A program made the position numbers and the translations under genes. Below the pieces are notes generated by a model. That model saw only the letters and a list, made by a program, of their open reading frames with translations. It had not been told where the DNA came from and did no database searches. From the IMG/VR virus record IMGVR_UViG_3300048838_000397, positions 1-35,900 of that record: a stretch of 35,900 nt of DNA. One strand, written 5' to 3'. The stretch is from a virus. This document shows positions 8,062 to 16,173 of this stretch, one piece after another (positions within the stretch are counted from its first letter, which is position 1; the number at the start of each line of letters is the position of its first letter).

Positions 8062-9102
8062 ATGGCAACGAAACCAGTCGTAACAGTTCCGCTCTGGGCG
8101 AGCAACACTAATCAGGCTGGCGGGCCATACCCTGGCACCGCCGCAAAATGGGACAGCACTCCATTTGCTGCCGATGGCCACTACGAGGGGAATAGCTACC
8201 CAACCGACAATCGCACGCAAAACGATTGGCAAAATAAAACCTCGCAATGGATCAAAAATTGGGTCGAGCAAGGATCGTCGCTAGGGGCCGCTGACGCTCA
8301 CATTGTCGAGTGCGACGCGAATGGAAAGTCTGCCGTGCGCCGGCTCGAAGTCCTAGGCAACGCGGCGGTCGCCGGGAACTCGCTGACGGTCACTCGTGGA
8401 CAGGCTGGCTCGTATGCCGCAGAAGTGACGACTACAGGGATTTCGACGATCCTATTTGGTGGCGACGGCTACGCCATGCAGCTCACCTCTAACGCAGGCG
8501 GTGTGGCCATTGGAGCCACTGGCGACACGATTCCACTGACACTATTTCCGCAAGCAACTCGGCCGACAACCTTCGCCGGAAACGATGGGGGGATCTACAT
8601 TGAGAAGGTGGCCATCTCCGGCGACGATGCGTTTGCGCTGCGAGTTGTCGCAAACGGCCAGCGAATGAGCGTCCCACTCTACCGCGACCAGCACGTCCAC
8701 GCGTTCGAGCATGACGGCGGCTCTGATACCCCGTTTAGCACTGGAGCTGGATCAGACGTTAGTATTATTCAAAGCCCGATGATTTTTTATCAGGGGGTTG
8801 CGCCGCTCGATGCAAACGTGCCGATGATTTACGACATTTCGTTCGAGGCGCAGGTCGTTGGGTTCGCGGCGACGACGATCGGGATTATCTTCAAAAATAA
8901 TGCTACGACGATCAACACCTTTCAGATTCAGATAAACAATACCGGAGGGTTTCAGCCGGTGTTCTTGCGGGGAATCTACGCCTCCGGAGCGTCTTCGCTT
9001 GCCGGGAACTCGTTTGACGTTCGTGCGTACAAAATAACAGACGTCGGAGGTGCAAACGTCGTCATCCGCAACGCCATAACCACCATCCGCGGCGCACGAT
9101 AA
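8062..9102 (+). CDS. Tail appendage/fibre-like structural protein
   Basis: This 346-residue protein lies just after the wedge genes, where fibre and appendage genes sit. I chose the ATG at 8062 (an AGAGGACGAG ribosome-binding site lies upstream) over an in-frame ATG at 7951 that would overlap the I-like gene. The N terminus (PLWASNTNQAGGPYPGTAAKW) and the NDWQNKTSQWIKNWV helix resemble the attachment ends of phage appendage proteins. The rest is beta-rich with Gly, Ser and Asn, and the C terminus has a jelly-roll-like feel with many hydrophobic strands. The receptor-binding role is inferred from position. Confidence 0.6.
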   Translation: MATKPVVTVPLWASNTNQAGGPYPGTAAKWDSTPFAADGHYEGNSYPTDNRTQNDWQNKTSQWIKNWVEQGSSLGAADAHIVECDANGKSAVRRLEVLGNAAVAGNSLTVTRGQAGSYAAEVTTTGISTILFGGDGYAMQLTSNAGGVAIGATGDTIPLTLFPQATRPTTFAGNDGGIYIEKVAISGDDAFALRVVANGQRMSVPLYRDQHVHAFEHDGGSDTPFSTGAGSDVSIIQSPMIFYQGVAPLDANVPMIYDISFEAQVVGFAATTIGIIFKNNATTINTFQIQINNTGGFQPVFLRGIYASGASSLAGNSFDVRAYKITDVGGANVVIRNAITTIRGAR

Positions 9103-9103
9103 A

Positions 9104-9352
9104 ATGAAACAGGCCGTCGAATACTCGCCAGAATTTCGCCAGCTCATGCGCAAGGCCGAGGTGTCGATGTCGCATTTGCAGCCGCGAAACTCTGCGAGTG
9201 TGGCGACGACGATGGCATCGGATACGGTCGACACGATTCGCGGACTCGCTGAGGCATACGGAGTCCCTGCCGGCCACATGATTCGCGCGGCGATTGTCAT
9301 TGGCCTTGAGGAGCTGCTAGGCTGCGCCAAGGAGCTCAAGCATGGCCCGTGA
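9104..9352 (+). CDS. Small protein with ribbon-helix-helix-like C terminus
   Basis: This 82-residue protein has a C-terminal part (VDTIRGLAEAYGVPAGHMIRAAIVIGLEELLG) with the spacing of a ribbon-helix-helix DNA-binding domain: a polar strand, then a helix, a turn at YGVPAGH, and a second hydrophobic helix. Its ATG lies one base after the appendage stop and its end overlaps the small terminase gene by 11 bases. Next to the terminase genes it might bind packaging DNA or regulate the late genes. Neither role is shown by the sequence. Confidence 0.55.
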   Translation: MKQAVEYSPEFRQLMRKAEVSMSHLQPRNSASVATTMASDTVDTIRGLAEAYGVPAGHMIRAAIVIGLEELLGCAKELKHGP

Positions 9353-9968
9353 GAAACTCCCGCAGGAATACGAGGCGCCGCTAGATCTCGAATCCCTGGC
9401 CAACGAGGCGCGCTCTGGAGAGATGCCCATCGGTCGCGCGCTGGCGATGCTCCATCGGTCCACGGCGCTCACCGATGAGCTGATTGACGCGGTATGCATC
9501 GACGCTCAAAACGGCTACGAGTGGCCGGCAATTGCGGCGCGTGTTGGGGTCTCAAAAAACACCCTGGCGAACTGGCTGCGACGCGGCGAGGATCGTCGCA
9601 ATGCAATCGACGACTGGGCCGATCGAAGGCGCGACCTCCCGTCCGATATGCCGGACGAAGAGGTCATCGACACCATTGGTGAGCCGCCCGTCGAGGATGA
9701 TCTGCTCCTGTTTTACGATCGTGTTTCGCGTGCGTTCGCGAATGGCGAGTGTCGAATCATCGACGTCATCCGCGAAGACGCGCTCGTCGCCGGCAACGTG
9801 AGCTCGGCAAAGTGGCTGCTAACGGCTCGGTACCCGAATTGGCGACCTGCCGGCAAGGGTCCGCAGCGGTCCGCTGAAACGGATAACTCCGACGTTGACG
9901 TGATCGAGGCCATCGAGAAAAAACTGAACGCCATGGCGGAGAGGAAGCTCGCGCTTGCTGGCGATTGA
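9342..9968 (+). CDS. Terminase small subunit-like protein
   Basis: This 208-residue protein directly precedes the large terminase gene. It has a helix-turn-helix at about residues 55-85 (YEWPAIAARVGVSKNTLANW followed by LRRGEDRR), the DNA-recognition element of many small terminases. A central helical region contains DRVSRAFANGECRIIDVIRED, and SAKWLLTARYPNWR is a motif common in small terminase-like proteins of such phages. The C terminus is a charged helix that may contact the large subunit. The ATG follows an AAGGAGC ribosome-binding site. Confidence 0.75.
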   Translation: MAREKLPQEYEAPLDLESLANEARSGEMPIGRALAMLHRSTALTDELIDAVCIDAQNGYEWPAIAARVGVSKNTLANWLRRGEDRRNAIDDWADRRRDLPSDMPDEEVIDTIGEPPVEDDLLLFYDRVSRAFANGECRIIDVIREDALVAGNVSSAKWLLTARYPNWRPAGKGPQRSAETDNSDVDVIEAIEKKLNAMAERKLALAGD

Positions 9969-11334
9969 GCGACTCATTGAGCTTGAACCGCAGGCGCGAA
10001 TGCGTCTGATTCGTGCGCTGACGCCAGTCGATCGCATTCGTTTTCTACACGACTGGCGCGTGTGGGGCCGGCCAAAACAGCAATGGGAGCCCGACACTCG
10101 CTACACGTTCGTCACGAGCGGGCGAGGCTGGGGCAAGACTCGCATGGGCGCGGAGAACTGCCACAAAATGGCAGGCCCGAATATCGAGGATTGCGGCGGC
10201 GTGATTGGCATTGCAGGCCGAACGCACACCGACGTGATGAAGGACCTTATCGAATCCCCGAGCGGAGTGCTTGCAACTCAGAAGCCGTGGAACCGCTGCA
10301 AAGTATTCAAGGACGCTATTGTATGGGATAGCGGAGCCGTCGGCTATTTAATGTCCGGCGATACGCCGGCGAAGTTTCGCGGAAAAAATACCGGATTTCT
10401 CTGGTGCGACGAGTTCGCACACTGGCAATACCCTCAAAAGTGTTACGACGCCTTCGAGTTCGACGTTCGAAACGGTAATCGTCCGTCGATATTTATAACC
10501 TCGACACCACTCCCGATCCCCATCGTTTCGCAAATTTGGAACGATCCGGAGACGAAGCGAATCAACGGCCACACGAAGGAAAACGCGCTCAATCTACCGG
10601 TGTCGACGCTTGCTGGGTGGATCAAGAAATACGAAGGATCCGACCTCGGCGATCAAGAGCTTCGAGGACTCATTCTCGACGCAAACAAAAACGCCCCGTT
10701 TTCGCAGGAAAACATCCGTCGCATCGAGGTCGACCAGATGCCGTCAATCGCCCGCACGATCCTGATGATCGACCCTGCTGGCGGATCGAGGAAGAAGAAC
10801 GACGAGACTGGCATGGTCGTTTGTGCCGCCGACGACCATGGTCGAACGTACGTTTTGGAGGACTACAGCGAGCGCATGGGCGCCGAGGAGTGGTCGCGCA
10901 AGGCGATCTACTATGCAAGACTGCACTCGGTCGACGCGATCGGCGGCGAGACGAATTTCGGCGGCGACATGGTCATGACGGTGATCCGCCTTCACCCGGA
11001 TTGGCCTCGACTGCGCGACGAGGAGCAAGTCGAGCTGCGCGAGGTGACTGCCGGCAAATCAAAGGGCGACCGGGCGATTCCGGTCAACGCGATGTACCAG
11101 CAAGGGCGAATTTTCCACGTGGGCGACCCGAGAAAATTCGACAGGCTCGAATTTCAAATGACACACTTCGACACCACGCTTGGCCGCGACAAACAGGCGT
11201 CGCCTGACCGCATGGACGCGCTCGTGCACGGCGTGATGGCGTTGCACCCCGACACCGAGGGCCTGCCGGCTTCGAGCGCCTACAGCAGCAATGTCGTCCT
11301 TGATTGGCAAAAAATGCTAGGATCAAATCGATGA
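9955..11334 (+). CDS. terL: Terminase large subunit (packaging ATPase-nuclease)
   Basis: This 459-residue protein powers DNA packaging and cuts the concatemer. The ATPase domain has Walker A at about 54-62 (TSGRGWGKT), Walker B at 147-153 (GFLWCDE) and a coupling motif near 181-186 (ITSTPL). The RNase H-like nuclease domain has the acidic residues expected: Asp273 in MIDPAGG, Glu332 in GGETNFGG and an Asp near 424 in SPDRMDAL. The start is a TTG at 9955 with a GGAGAGGA ribosome-binding site about 9 bases upstream, overlapping the small subunit by 14 bases. The stop overlaps the portal ATG (ATGA). Confidence 0.93.
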   Translation: MLAIERLIELEPQARMRLIRALTPVDRIRFLHDWRVWGRPKQQWEPDTRYTFVTSGRGWGKTRMGAENCHKMAGPNIEDCGGVIGIAGRTHTDVMKDLIESPSGVLATQKPWNRCKVFKDAIVWDSGAVGYLMSGDTPAKFRGKNTGFLWCDEFAHWQYPQKCYDAFEFDVRNGNRPSIFITSTPLPIPIVSQIWNDPETKRINGHTKENALNLPVSTLAGWIKKYEGSDLGDQELRGLILDANKNAPFSQENIRRIEVDQMPSIARTILMIDPAGGSRKKNDETGMVVCAADDHGRTYVLEDYSERMGAEEWSRKAIYYARLHSVDAIGGETNFGGDMVMTVIRLHPDWPRLRDEEQVELREVTAGKSKGDRAIPVNAMYQQGRIFHVGDPRKFDRLEFQMTHFDTTLGRDKQASPDRMDALVHGVMALHPDTEGLPASSAYSSNVVLDWQKMLGSNR

Positions 11335-12689
11335 ATATTTTTCGACGATTTTTCAGCCGATCCGACGCGTCACAACCATCGGCGAGAGCGCTCCCCCCTG
11401 CGCAGCCGAGGATCGACGCGTTCGAGAACTGCGAGACTGGACTCGGCATGAAACGCTCGACGCAGTTTGTCGGGCAGCCGAACAAGACCTACAACGAAGC
11501 CGATGCCGCCTACGCGTTCTCGGGCCTACTTGCGCGGGCTATCGACGTTTTGCCGAACGCCTGTTTCTCGAAGGGGTTTGGAGTCAACGAGATTTCTGGC
11601 GATGATATTACTGACCTTGAGTCCGCTTTGACGGACTTGGATGCGTTTCGAAAAATGGCCGAAGCGTTTCGCCTCGCGCGTCAATACGGCGGGGCGATCG
11701 TCTACATGGTGGTCAACGACGGCAAGGATTCGAGGGAGCCAGTCGACCTCAATCGTATTGCCAGCGTCTCTAGCCTGCTGGCATTCGATTCGACAGAGGT
11801 GACGATCGCTCTCTACGGTACAACGATCGGCAGTGACTGGTTTGGAATGCCGGAGGTTTATCAGATTTCGCCGGGTTACGGAGAGATGTTTTACGCTCAT
11901 GCGTCTCGATGCTTGCACTTCGATGCGATTCAGGTTGGACGCTCGCAAAAGCGGAGAATGTATTGCAACCGAGGATTTTCGCCCTCGTTCATTGATCGAA
12001 TTTGGACATCGTTCGAAGCGTACGGAGCGACGAATCAATACTTCGCAAAAACCGTCGAGAAGCTCACACAAGGCGTTCTGAAGCTGAATAGACTCAATGA
12101 GTCTATGGATGGAGGAAACGCGCGTACAATTATGAATCGCCTGCAAGTCCTACTCGCCACGATGTCAAGCATAGGAGACATCGTCGTCGACAAAGACGAG
12201 GAATATTCCATCACCTCGCGCAACGTAACGGGGTTCTCCGACGCGTCGCAAGTGTTCGTCGACTGGCTCGTTGCCGATTCAGGCGTGCCGCGGTCGATAC
12301 TCATGGGGCAGACGGCGGGAGGCATTGCCGACGGGAACAACGATGGCGATTGGAAATCGTTCGCCATGAGCGTTGGAGCGGAGCAAATCAACCGGCTTGA
12401 ACCGCTAGCGTCGAAGCTCATTAAATACATTTTGGCATCAACGATGTCACCGGTCGCCGACCCACCTAGGCGATTTACTGTATTGTGGCCGCCGATTCTC
12501 CAAATGAGCGAAAAGGAGAAGGCCGAGATTTACTCGCTGCGCGCTACGGGTAGAGCGTCCGATATTCTTGCCAGCGTCATCTCTCCTGTCGAGGCCCGCA
12601 AGTCGGACGACGTGATCGAGACCTACCACCTCGACGCTGGCGACGATGCGCCCATCCCTGAGCCGGAGGAGGACGATGGCGACGAGTAG
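11331..12689 (+). CDS. Portal protein (DUF1073-type)
   Basis: This 452-residue protein forms the dodecameric DNA gate at the head vertex. The start ATG at 11331 overlaps the terminase stop; an in-frame ATG at 11304 lies inside terL and is less likely. Typical features are LARAIDVLPNACFSKGFGV, the helical AFRLARQYGGAIVYMV stretch (residues about 110-130), and late in the protein the segment GVPRSILMGQTAGGIADGNN, the pattern of DUF1073 portals. The C terminus is very acidic (EPEEDDGDE). Location between terL and the Mu gpF-like gene is the normal order. Confidence 0.88.
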   Translation: MNIFRRFFSRSDASQPSARALPPAQPRIDAFENCETGLGMKRSTQFVGQPNKTYNEADAAYAFSGLLARAIDVLPNACFSKGFGVNEISGDDITDLESALTDLDAFRKMAEAFRLARQYGGAIVYMVVNDGKDSREPVDLNRIASVSSLLAFDSTEVTIALYGTTIGSDWFGMPEVYQISPGYGEMFYAHASRCLHFDAIQVGRSQKRRMYCNRGFSPSFIDRIWTSFEAYGATNQYFAKTVEKLTQGVLKLNRLNESMDGGNARTIMNRLQVLLATMSSIGDIVVDKDEEYSITSRNVTGFSDASQVFVDWLVADSGVPRSILMGQTAGGIADGNNDGDWKSFAMSVGAEQINRLEPLASKLIKYILASTMSPVADPPRRFTVLWPPILQMSEKEKAEIYSLRATGRASDILASVISPVEARKSDDVIETYHLDAGDDAPIPEPEEDDGDE

Positions 12690-13515
12690 CGTGCCCTTGA
12701 CGGCTTCTCCACGAGCCGATGACAGGCTCATCGCGCTGAATCGGTCGGTCGTGCGCAAGCTCGCGTCGTACAATGCCGAGGTTTTGCGCGAGTTCGGCAA
12801 GCTGTCGCGGACAGCGAGGACCGACGCAACGGCGACGCAAAGCCTTGTCGATCGGCTCGTGAAAAAATACGGCATTTGGTTCGCCGCGAATGAGGACGTT
12901 GCGAGGCGGACGATCGAGGCGGTAAGCATCGCAGCGCAAGCCGGCAATATGCTCCGGTTCAATGCTAACATCGAGAAAAAATTAAACTCGATGGGCAGGT
13001 CGGAGCTCGTGAAATCCTTCGCAATCGAGCGCGAGGAGGGCATCCCGAAGCTGATTTCGCGGCAATGGAAAACGCAGCAACTCGCGCTTATCCGCAAGGA
13101 CGGCTCGCCAGGGGCATTCGATACGCCGTCAATACCCAAGGAACACTTCGAGCGCCTTGAAGCGATTGTCCAGGATGCCGTTCACTCTGGTCTGCGACGG
13201 GAGGAGTTGCAAGCCAAGCTCGCGCAGCTCGACGGAGTTTCGGCTCGACGCGCCGAAGTCATCGCCCGCGACCAAGTCGGAAAATACAACTCGAAAATGA
13301 ACGAGTCGAGGACCAAGCACCTCGGCATTACGCATTATTTTTGGCGCTCGGTCGGCGATGAATCGGTTCGGCCGGAACACAAGGCGCGCAACGGCAAGCG
13401 CTTCGCCTATGCAGACCCACCTAGCGACGGGCCGCCCGGGCAGCCCATCCAGTGCCGATGCTATGCAGATCCAGATCTGGATGCCGCGATCGCGGCGAGG
13501 AGCAAGAAACGATGA
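12676..13515 (+). CDS. Minor head protein (Mu gpF-like)
   Basis: This 279-residue protein follows the portal, as minor head/capsid morphogenesis proteins of the Mu gpF family (PF04233) do. The C-terminal domain shows the family pattern YFWRSVGDESVRPEHKARNG, then FAYADP, PPGQPIQCRCYADP. The N-terminal half is helical. The start ATG at 12676 has a GGAGGAGGA ribosome-binding site 3-11 bases upstream and overlaps the portal end by 14 bases. An in-frame ATG at 12646 would add only an Arg-rich shadow of the portal C terminus. Confidence 0.85.
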   Translation: MATSSVPLTASPRADDRLIALNRSVVRKLASYNAEVLREFGKLSRTARTDATATQSLVDRLVKKYGIWFAANEDVARRTIEAVSIAAQAGNMLRFNANIEKKLNSMGRSELVKSFAIEREEGIPKLISRQWKTQQLALIRKDGSPGAFDTPSIPKEHFERLEAIVQDAVHSGLRREELQAKLAQLDGVSARRAEVIARDQVGKYNSKMNESRTKHLGITHYFWRSVGDESVRPEHKARNGKRFAYADPPSDGPPGQPIQCRCYADPDLDAAIAARSKKR

Positions 13516-13952
13516 AGGCAAAACTAATCGAGGGAAGGGACGCGATCATGGACATACCAGATCCGCTATTGCGGAAATTACTGGCCGAGGCCACCAAGAC
13601 CGGCAAGAATCAGACTCGAATCATCCTCGCAGTGATGATCGGCCTTGCTGGCGGCGGAAGTGGGTGGATGGCCACCGCCGAAGAGAAGATCGACGCGGCG
13701 CGGTCAGTGGCCGCAGATCGTGCCGCAATCGAGGTGCGACGTGAAGAGAGACTTCTGGCGCAGGAAACGAAATTAATATCGACTTCGGAGCGTCTGGAGG
13801 ATATTGCCGTGTATTTAGTGCAGCAAGGGCGCTACGTGGAGGACATGGTGCGGGCCGTGTCTCCACGCGGGGCCAAGCTGCCCCCGAGGCCGGCAGGTCT
13901 GGACGCGATCGAACGGGACATCCAAACTGGGGCCAGGCGTGGGACGCGCTGA
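13512..13952 (+). CDS. Membrane protein with periplasmic-type coiled coil (possible i-spanin or holin)
   Basis: This 146-residue protein has one clear hydrophobic segment at about residues 36-55 (RIILAVMIGLAGGGSGWMA), followed by a long helical, charged, Ala/Glu/Arg-rich part (60-120) that looks like a coiled coil. This shape fits an inner-membrane spanin such as Rz, and the next gene encodes a short lipoprotein, which would be the outer-membrane partner. The 35-residue N-terminal cytoplasmic part is longer than in typical Rz, so a holin or a head-associated membrane protein is also possible. The ATG at 13512 overlaps the upstream stop (ATGA). Confidence 0.6.
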   Translation: MKAKLIEGRDAIMDIPDPLLRKLLAEATKTGKNQTRIILAVMIGLAGGGSGWMATAEEKIDAARSVAADRAAIEVRREERLLAQETKLISTSERLEDIAVYLVQQGRYVEDMVRAVSPRGAKLPPRPAGLDAIERDIQTGARRGTR

Positions 13953-13975
13953 AATATCCGTGATAAATTACAGTC

Positions 13976-14248
13976 ATGCGCCTCACCATCATGACTGGAC
14001 TCCTGACCCTCTCTGCATGCTCCTGTGCCTCGATACGCCATTCTGTGCCGCCATGTGACGGGATGAGGACGATCGACCGATTCGCCGACCCGTGTGGATA
14101 CGCCGATGCCATCGGCGCGTGCTACGGCGTTCCAGAGCCCGAGCGAGCTCGAATTCGATCGCGCTGCGAATCCGAAATAGACCGAGCCGACCCGAGGTTA
14201 AATGCGACGCCCCCGGATGGCGCCAAAATTGAGGCGCAACCCAAATAG
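13976..14248 (+). CDS. Small lipoprotein (possible o-spanin)
   Basis: This 90-residue protein begins with a short signal peptide (MRLTIMTGLLTLSACSC); LSAC or ACSC could serve as the lipobox, with lipidation on the Cys at 15 or 17. The mature part is short, polar and Pro-containing, with four further Cys residues, which is unusual for Rz1-like proteins. It follows a gene with one membrane span and a coiled coil, so the pair may be a two-component spanin. No good ribosome-binding site is visible. A hairpin overlaps the stop. Confidence 0.6.
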   Translation: MRLTIMTGLLTLSACSCASIRHSVPPCDGMRTIDRFADPCGYADAIGACYGVPEPERARIRSRCESEIDRADPRLNATPPDGAKIEAQPK

Positions 14249-14268
14249 GTGCCGTTCGGTGGGCACCT
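14247..14268 (+). terminator. Hairpin at the end of the late gene block
   Basis: An AGGTGCC arm (14247-14253) and a GGCACCT arm (14262-14268) form a perfect 7-bp stem with an 8-base loop, starting on the stop codon of the lipoprotein gene. Only two T residues follow, so it is at best a weak intrinsic terminator or an mRNA-end stabilising hairpin. Confidence 0.4.
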
Positions 14269-14274
14269 TCGAGC

Positions 14275-14583
14275 GTGGACGATGCAGCCGATGGATCGCA
14301 CACTAAACACGTGCTGAACCTCACACTCGCAGAACTCTCATCAGTCACCGCTCGAATCATGCTCCGCGCATTCGAGCGCCACGGACTCACGCTCGCAGCT
14401 CAAGCGACGCTGCGCGGCACAAAACTCGAAATCTCGCTAGCTGGGCACGGCCAGTGCCACGAGTCGACGATCTCCATCCTAGACTCGGACACGATACCGC
14501 GAGGCCGTTTGGCGGCGTACCTCGATGCGAGGTTTGACATCCTGGCCCGCAAATTCGACGCTGTGCGTCGCGCGGTCAACTAG
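14275..14583 (+). CDS. Hypothetical protein at the end of the plus-strand late block
   Basis: This 102-residue reading frame is not recognised. It reads as a plausible mixed protein (LNLTLAELSSVTARIMLRAF, then a Thr/Ser-rich part, then a final helix). Starts are GTG at 14275 or GTG at 14311; neither has a good ribosome-binding site. Its last 105 bases overlap the convergent minus-strand gene, which is unusual, so one of the two ends may be misread. It could be a late gene of minor function or spurious. Confidence 0.4.
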   Translation: MDDAADGSHTKHVLNLTLAELSSVTARIMLRAFERHGLTLAAQATLRGTKLEISLAGHGQCHESTISILDSDTIPRGRLAAYLDARFDILARKFDAVRRAVN

Positions 14584-14982
14584 CCGTTTGGCCACTTGCT
14601 GGCTTGACCGGTCGCTGTGGAGTTCGACTGTGTAGGTGATTGCCAAGTGGTAGCGGTCAGAGTACCAGCGAATCATCGGCGACGGCCTGCCTGACACCTG
14701 GTGGACCATGCGGATGGTACCGGCCTCGTGACAGCAAACGCGGATGAATTTGCGAGCATCGAGAATGGATTCGTCGTATCCACCAGCGCCACCCGTGGCG
14801 TACGAACCGGTGTCTATGCGCTCAAGGTAGAGCGTAAATTCTGGCCACTTCACGGCCATCTCTGCCAGGTGCCTCAGCCCGAGGCATCGTGTTGCGATTC
14901 GCTCGCCGGGGCTGATGTGGTAGATGTGTCCTCCTGATTTCGGCGAGAGCGAGACTTCGTGGATGGGTGCGGCGTTGAGCAT
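14479..14982 (-). CDS. Hypothetical protein, last gene of the minus-strand operon
   Basis: This frame of up to 167 residues is not recognised. The N-terminal two thirds read as a plausible globular protein (GGHIYHISPGERIATRC, KWPEFTLYLERIDTGSYATGG, KFIRVCCHEAG). The last 30 residues are Arg-rich and lie opposite the plus-strand gene ending at 14583. The ATG at 14982 would place its first 109 bases inside the lipoprotein frame at 14874-15032. An alternative ATG at 14859, preceded by GGCAGAG and lying just after the lipoprotein stop, would give 126 residues and remove that overlap. I cannot decide between them. Confidence 0.5.
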   Translation of the reverse strand: MLNAAPIHEVSLSPKSGGHIYHISPGERIATRCLGLRHLAEMAVKWPEFTLYLERIDTGSYATGGAGGYDESILDARKFIRVCCHEAGTIRMVHQVSGRPSPMIRWYSDRYHLAITYTVELHSDRSSQQVAKRLVDRATHSVEFAGQDVKPRIEVRRQTASRYRVRV

Positions 14983-15032
14983 GTCAAAAAAAATCCCATT
15001 AGAATCATGAACATAGCCTGCAAAGTGGTCAT
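14874..15032 (-). CDS. Short lipoprotein-like protein
   Basis: This is a 52-residue protein. The ATG overlaps the stop of the zincin-like gene (ATGA), the coupling used throughout this operon. It has a hydrophobic N terminus (MTTLQAMFMILMGFFLTC) that looks like a signal peptide with an FLTC lipobox, then a short Ser/Thr/Pro-rich, charged mature part. This is the size and build of Rz1-type outer-membrane spanins, but no obvious inner-membrane partner lies beside it on this strand. It may instead be a small exported or superinfection-exclusion lipoprotein. An internal part is read in another frame by the next gene. Confidence 0.5.
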   Translation of the reverse strand: MTTLQAMFMILMGFFLTCSTPHPSTKSRSRRNQEDTSTTSAPASESQHDASG

Positions 15033-15547
15033 ACCTTGCTCAGCACCTCGATGGTTGACTTGATGATTTCGTCCTTGCCGAATAGGAGCCACGGCTTGTA
15101 ATTCTTCCACATCGACTTTGCGACGTTCTCCGGGATGTCGGACACGTCGAACCCTAGAGATCGGTTCGCGCGAATCGTCTCGGCGTAGGCTTGCATCTCC
15201 AGGACCCACCGCCCGCGCGGCGTTGCGTAGCGGCGCAGGAACTTCGCTGGGCCCATAGCGAGCTGCTGGCGGACATGCACGAGCTCGTGGGCTAGCGTGA
15301 GAGCCTGGCTTGCTTCAGGGCGCGAGTCCCAGTCGTGCGAGAGCCAGATGATACGAGCGGCGGGCACGGTTGTGGTCAAGCTCGACTTGGGAGACGATTT
15401 TTTCTTGATCATGAGCTGGTAGTCGTGGCCTATGATCGCATTGCGAGACATGATCAGCAGGCCGCTGGCGCTCATTTTCTCTCCGATGATCGGGTTGTGG
15501 TACTTGGTTGACAGTGCTTCGGTTTTGTTTTTGCTTGTGAATTTCAT
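15029..15547 (-). CDS. Zincin-like metallopeptidase-fold protein
   Basis: This 172-residue protein contains an HExxH motif, HELVH at residues 87-91, within the helix LTLAHELVHVRQQLAMG. After a linker with Arg and Tyr comes RGRWVLEMQAYAETI, where Glu117 could be the third zinc ligand. This is the gluzincin-type layout. The first part is beta-like. It has no signal peptide, so it acts in the cytoplasm unless released at lysis. The substrate is unknown. It is the third gene from the end of the minus-strand operon and overlaps both neighbours. Confidence 0.6.
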   Translation of the reverse strand: MKFTSKNKTEALSTKYHNPIIGEKMSASGLLIMSRNAIIGHDYQLMIKKKSSPKSSLTTTVPAARIIWLSHDWDSRPEASQALTLAHELVHVRQQLAMGPAKFLRRYATPRGRWVLEMQAYAETIRANRSLGFDVSDIPENVAKSMWKNYKPWLLFGKDEIIKSTIEVLSKV

Positions 15548-15872
15548 GTCGATTGCTCCCAGCCATCACTTGTGATTCGAATGGCAACTTTCTTCATACG
15601 AATCACATCTAACGGTTTTGAATCTGTGTATTTCAAATAAGTATCAGCCCAAACTTGCAACGCAAGCTCAGCTCCGTCGGCGGCCTCAATGGTTCCTTCG
15701 CTACCATCAGGCAGCTCACCATAGAGCTTATCGTCCATCTGATCGCAAAGGCTTTCGATCGATGGAAGCATCGCGGAAATCGGCATCAGCTTTGACATCC
15801 ACACATCGACCTCTACAACTTCACCGATCTCTGGCTCGGTGCGGCCTGTTCGTGGGTCAATTCAATCGCCAT
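15544..15872 (-). CDS. Hypothetical protein with an apparent one-base deletion near its start
   Basis: The frame from 15544 to about 15860 reads as a good protein (acidic, EPEIGEVVEVDVW, then a helical part, ending VAIRITSDGWEQST). It lacks a start of its own: upstream it meets a stop, and the GTG at 15804 would discard protein-like sequence. The ATG at 15872 has a GAGGTG ribosome-binding site but is in another frame and meets a stop after 19 codons. Adding one A in the A-run at about 15861-15862 would join MAIE to IDPRTGRTEPEIGE and give 109 residues. So this is a natural frameshift mutation, a sequencing error, or a short coupled leader plus a GTG start. The protein family is unknown. Confidence 0.55.
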
Positions 15873-15873
15873 T

Positions 15874-16173
15874 TTACACCTCAATGATATTGACGATACC
15901 CGCATCTAACGACTGGATAAGAAACACTTGTGGCATCTCGCCAAATACGGCGACGTGGATTTCAAAGGGCCCTGCGTTACCTGTGAGCACCTGACTGGAT
16001 ACGCGCCTTCCATCGCCAGCGTTTTCAAGCCAGTACTTGACGGCTCCCTCATACGAGAGCGCACGGCACTCCCAACCGTCTTCAAATCCCCTCTCCAGTG
16101 TTCCAGGTTGGTGAATACGGAAGGTCGTAAGTGCTGACTCTTCGGCGGCCGTGATTTTGTTTTTGGTGGTCAT
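15874..16173 (-). CDS. Hypothetical early protein
   Basis: This 99-residue protein is not recognised. It is mixed alpha/beta and acidic, with the segment LERGFEDGWECRALSYEGAVKYW in the middle and a hydrophobic end (VFLIQSLDAGIVNIIEV). The ATG overlaps the stop of the upstream gene (16170-16514) by four bases. Its own end lies one base from the ATG of the next gene. It has no membrane segment and no metal-binding motif. Confidence 0.65.
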   Translation of the reverse strand: MTTKNKITAAEESALTTFRIHQPGTLERGFEDGWECRALSYEGAVKYWLENAGDGRRVSSQVLTGNAGPFEIHVAVFGEMPQVFLIQSLDAGIVNIIEV

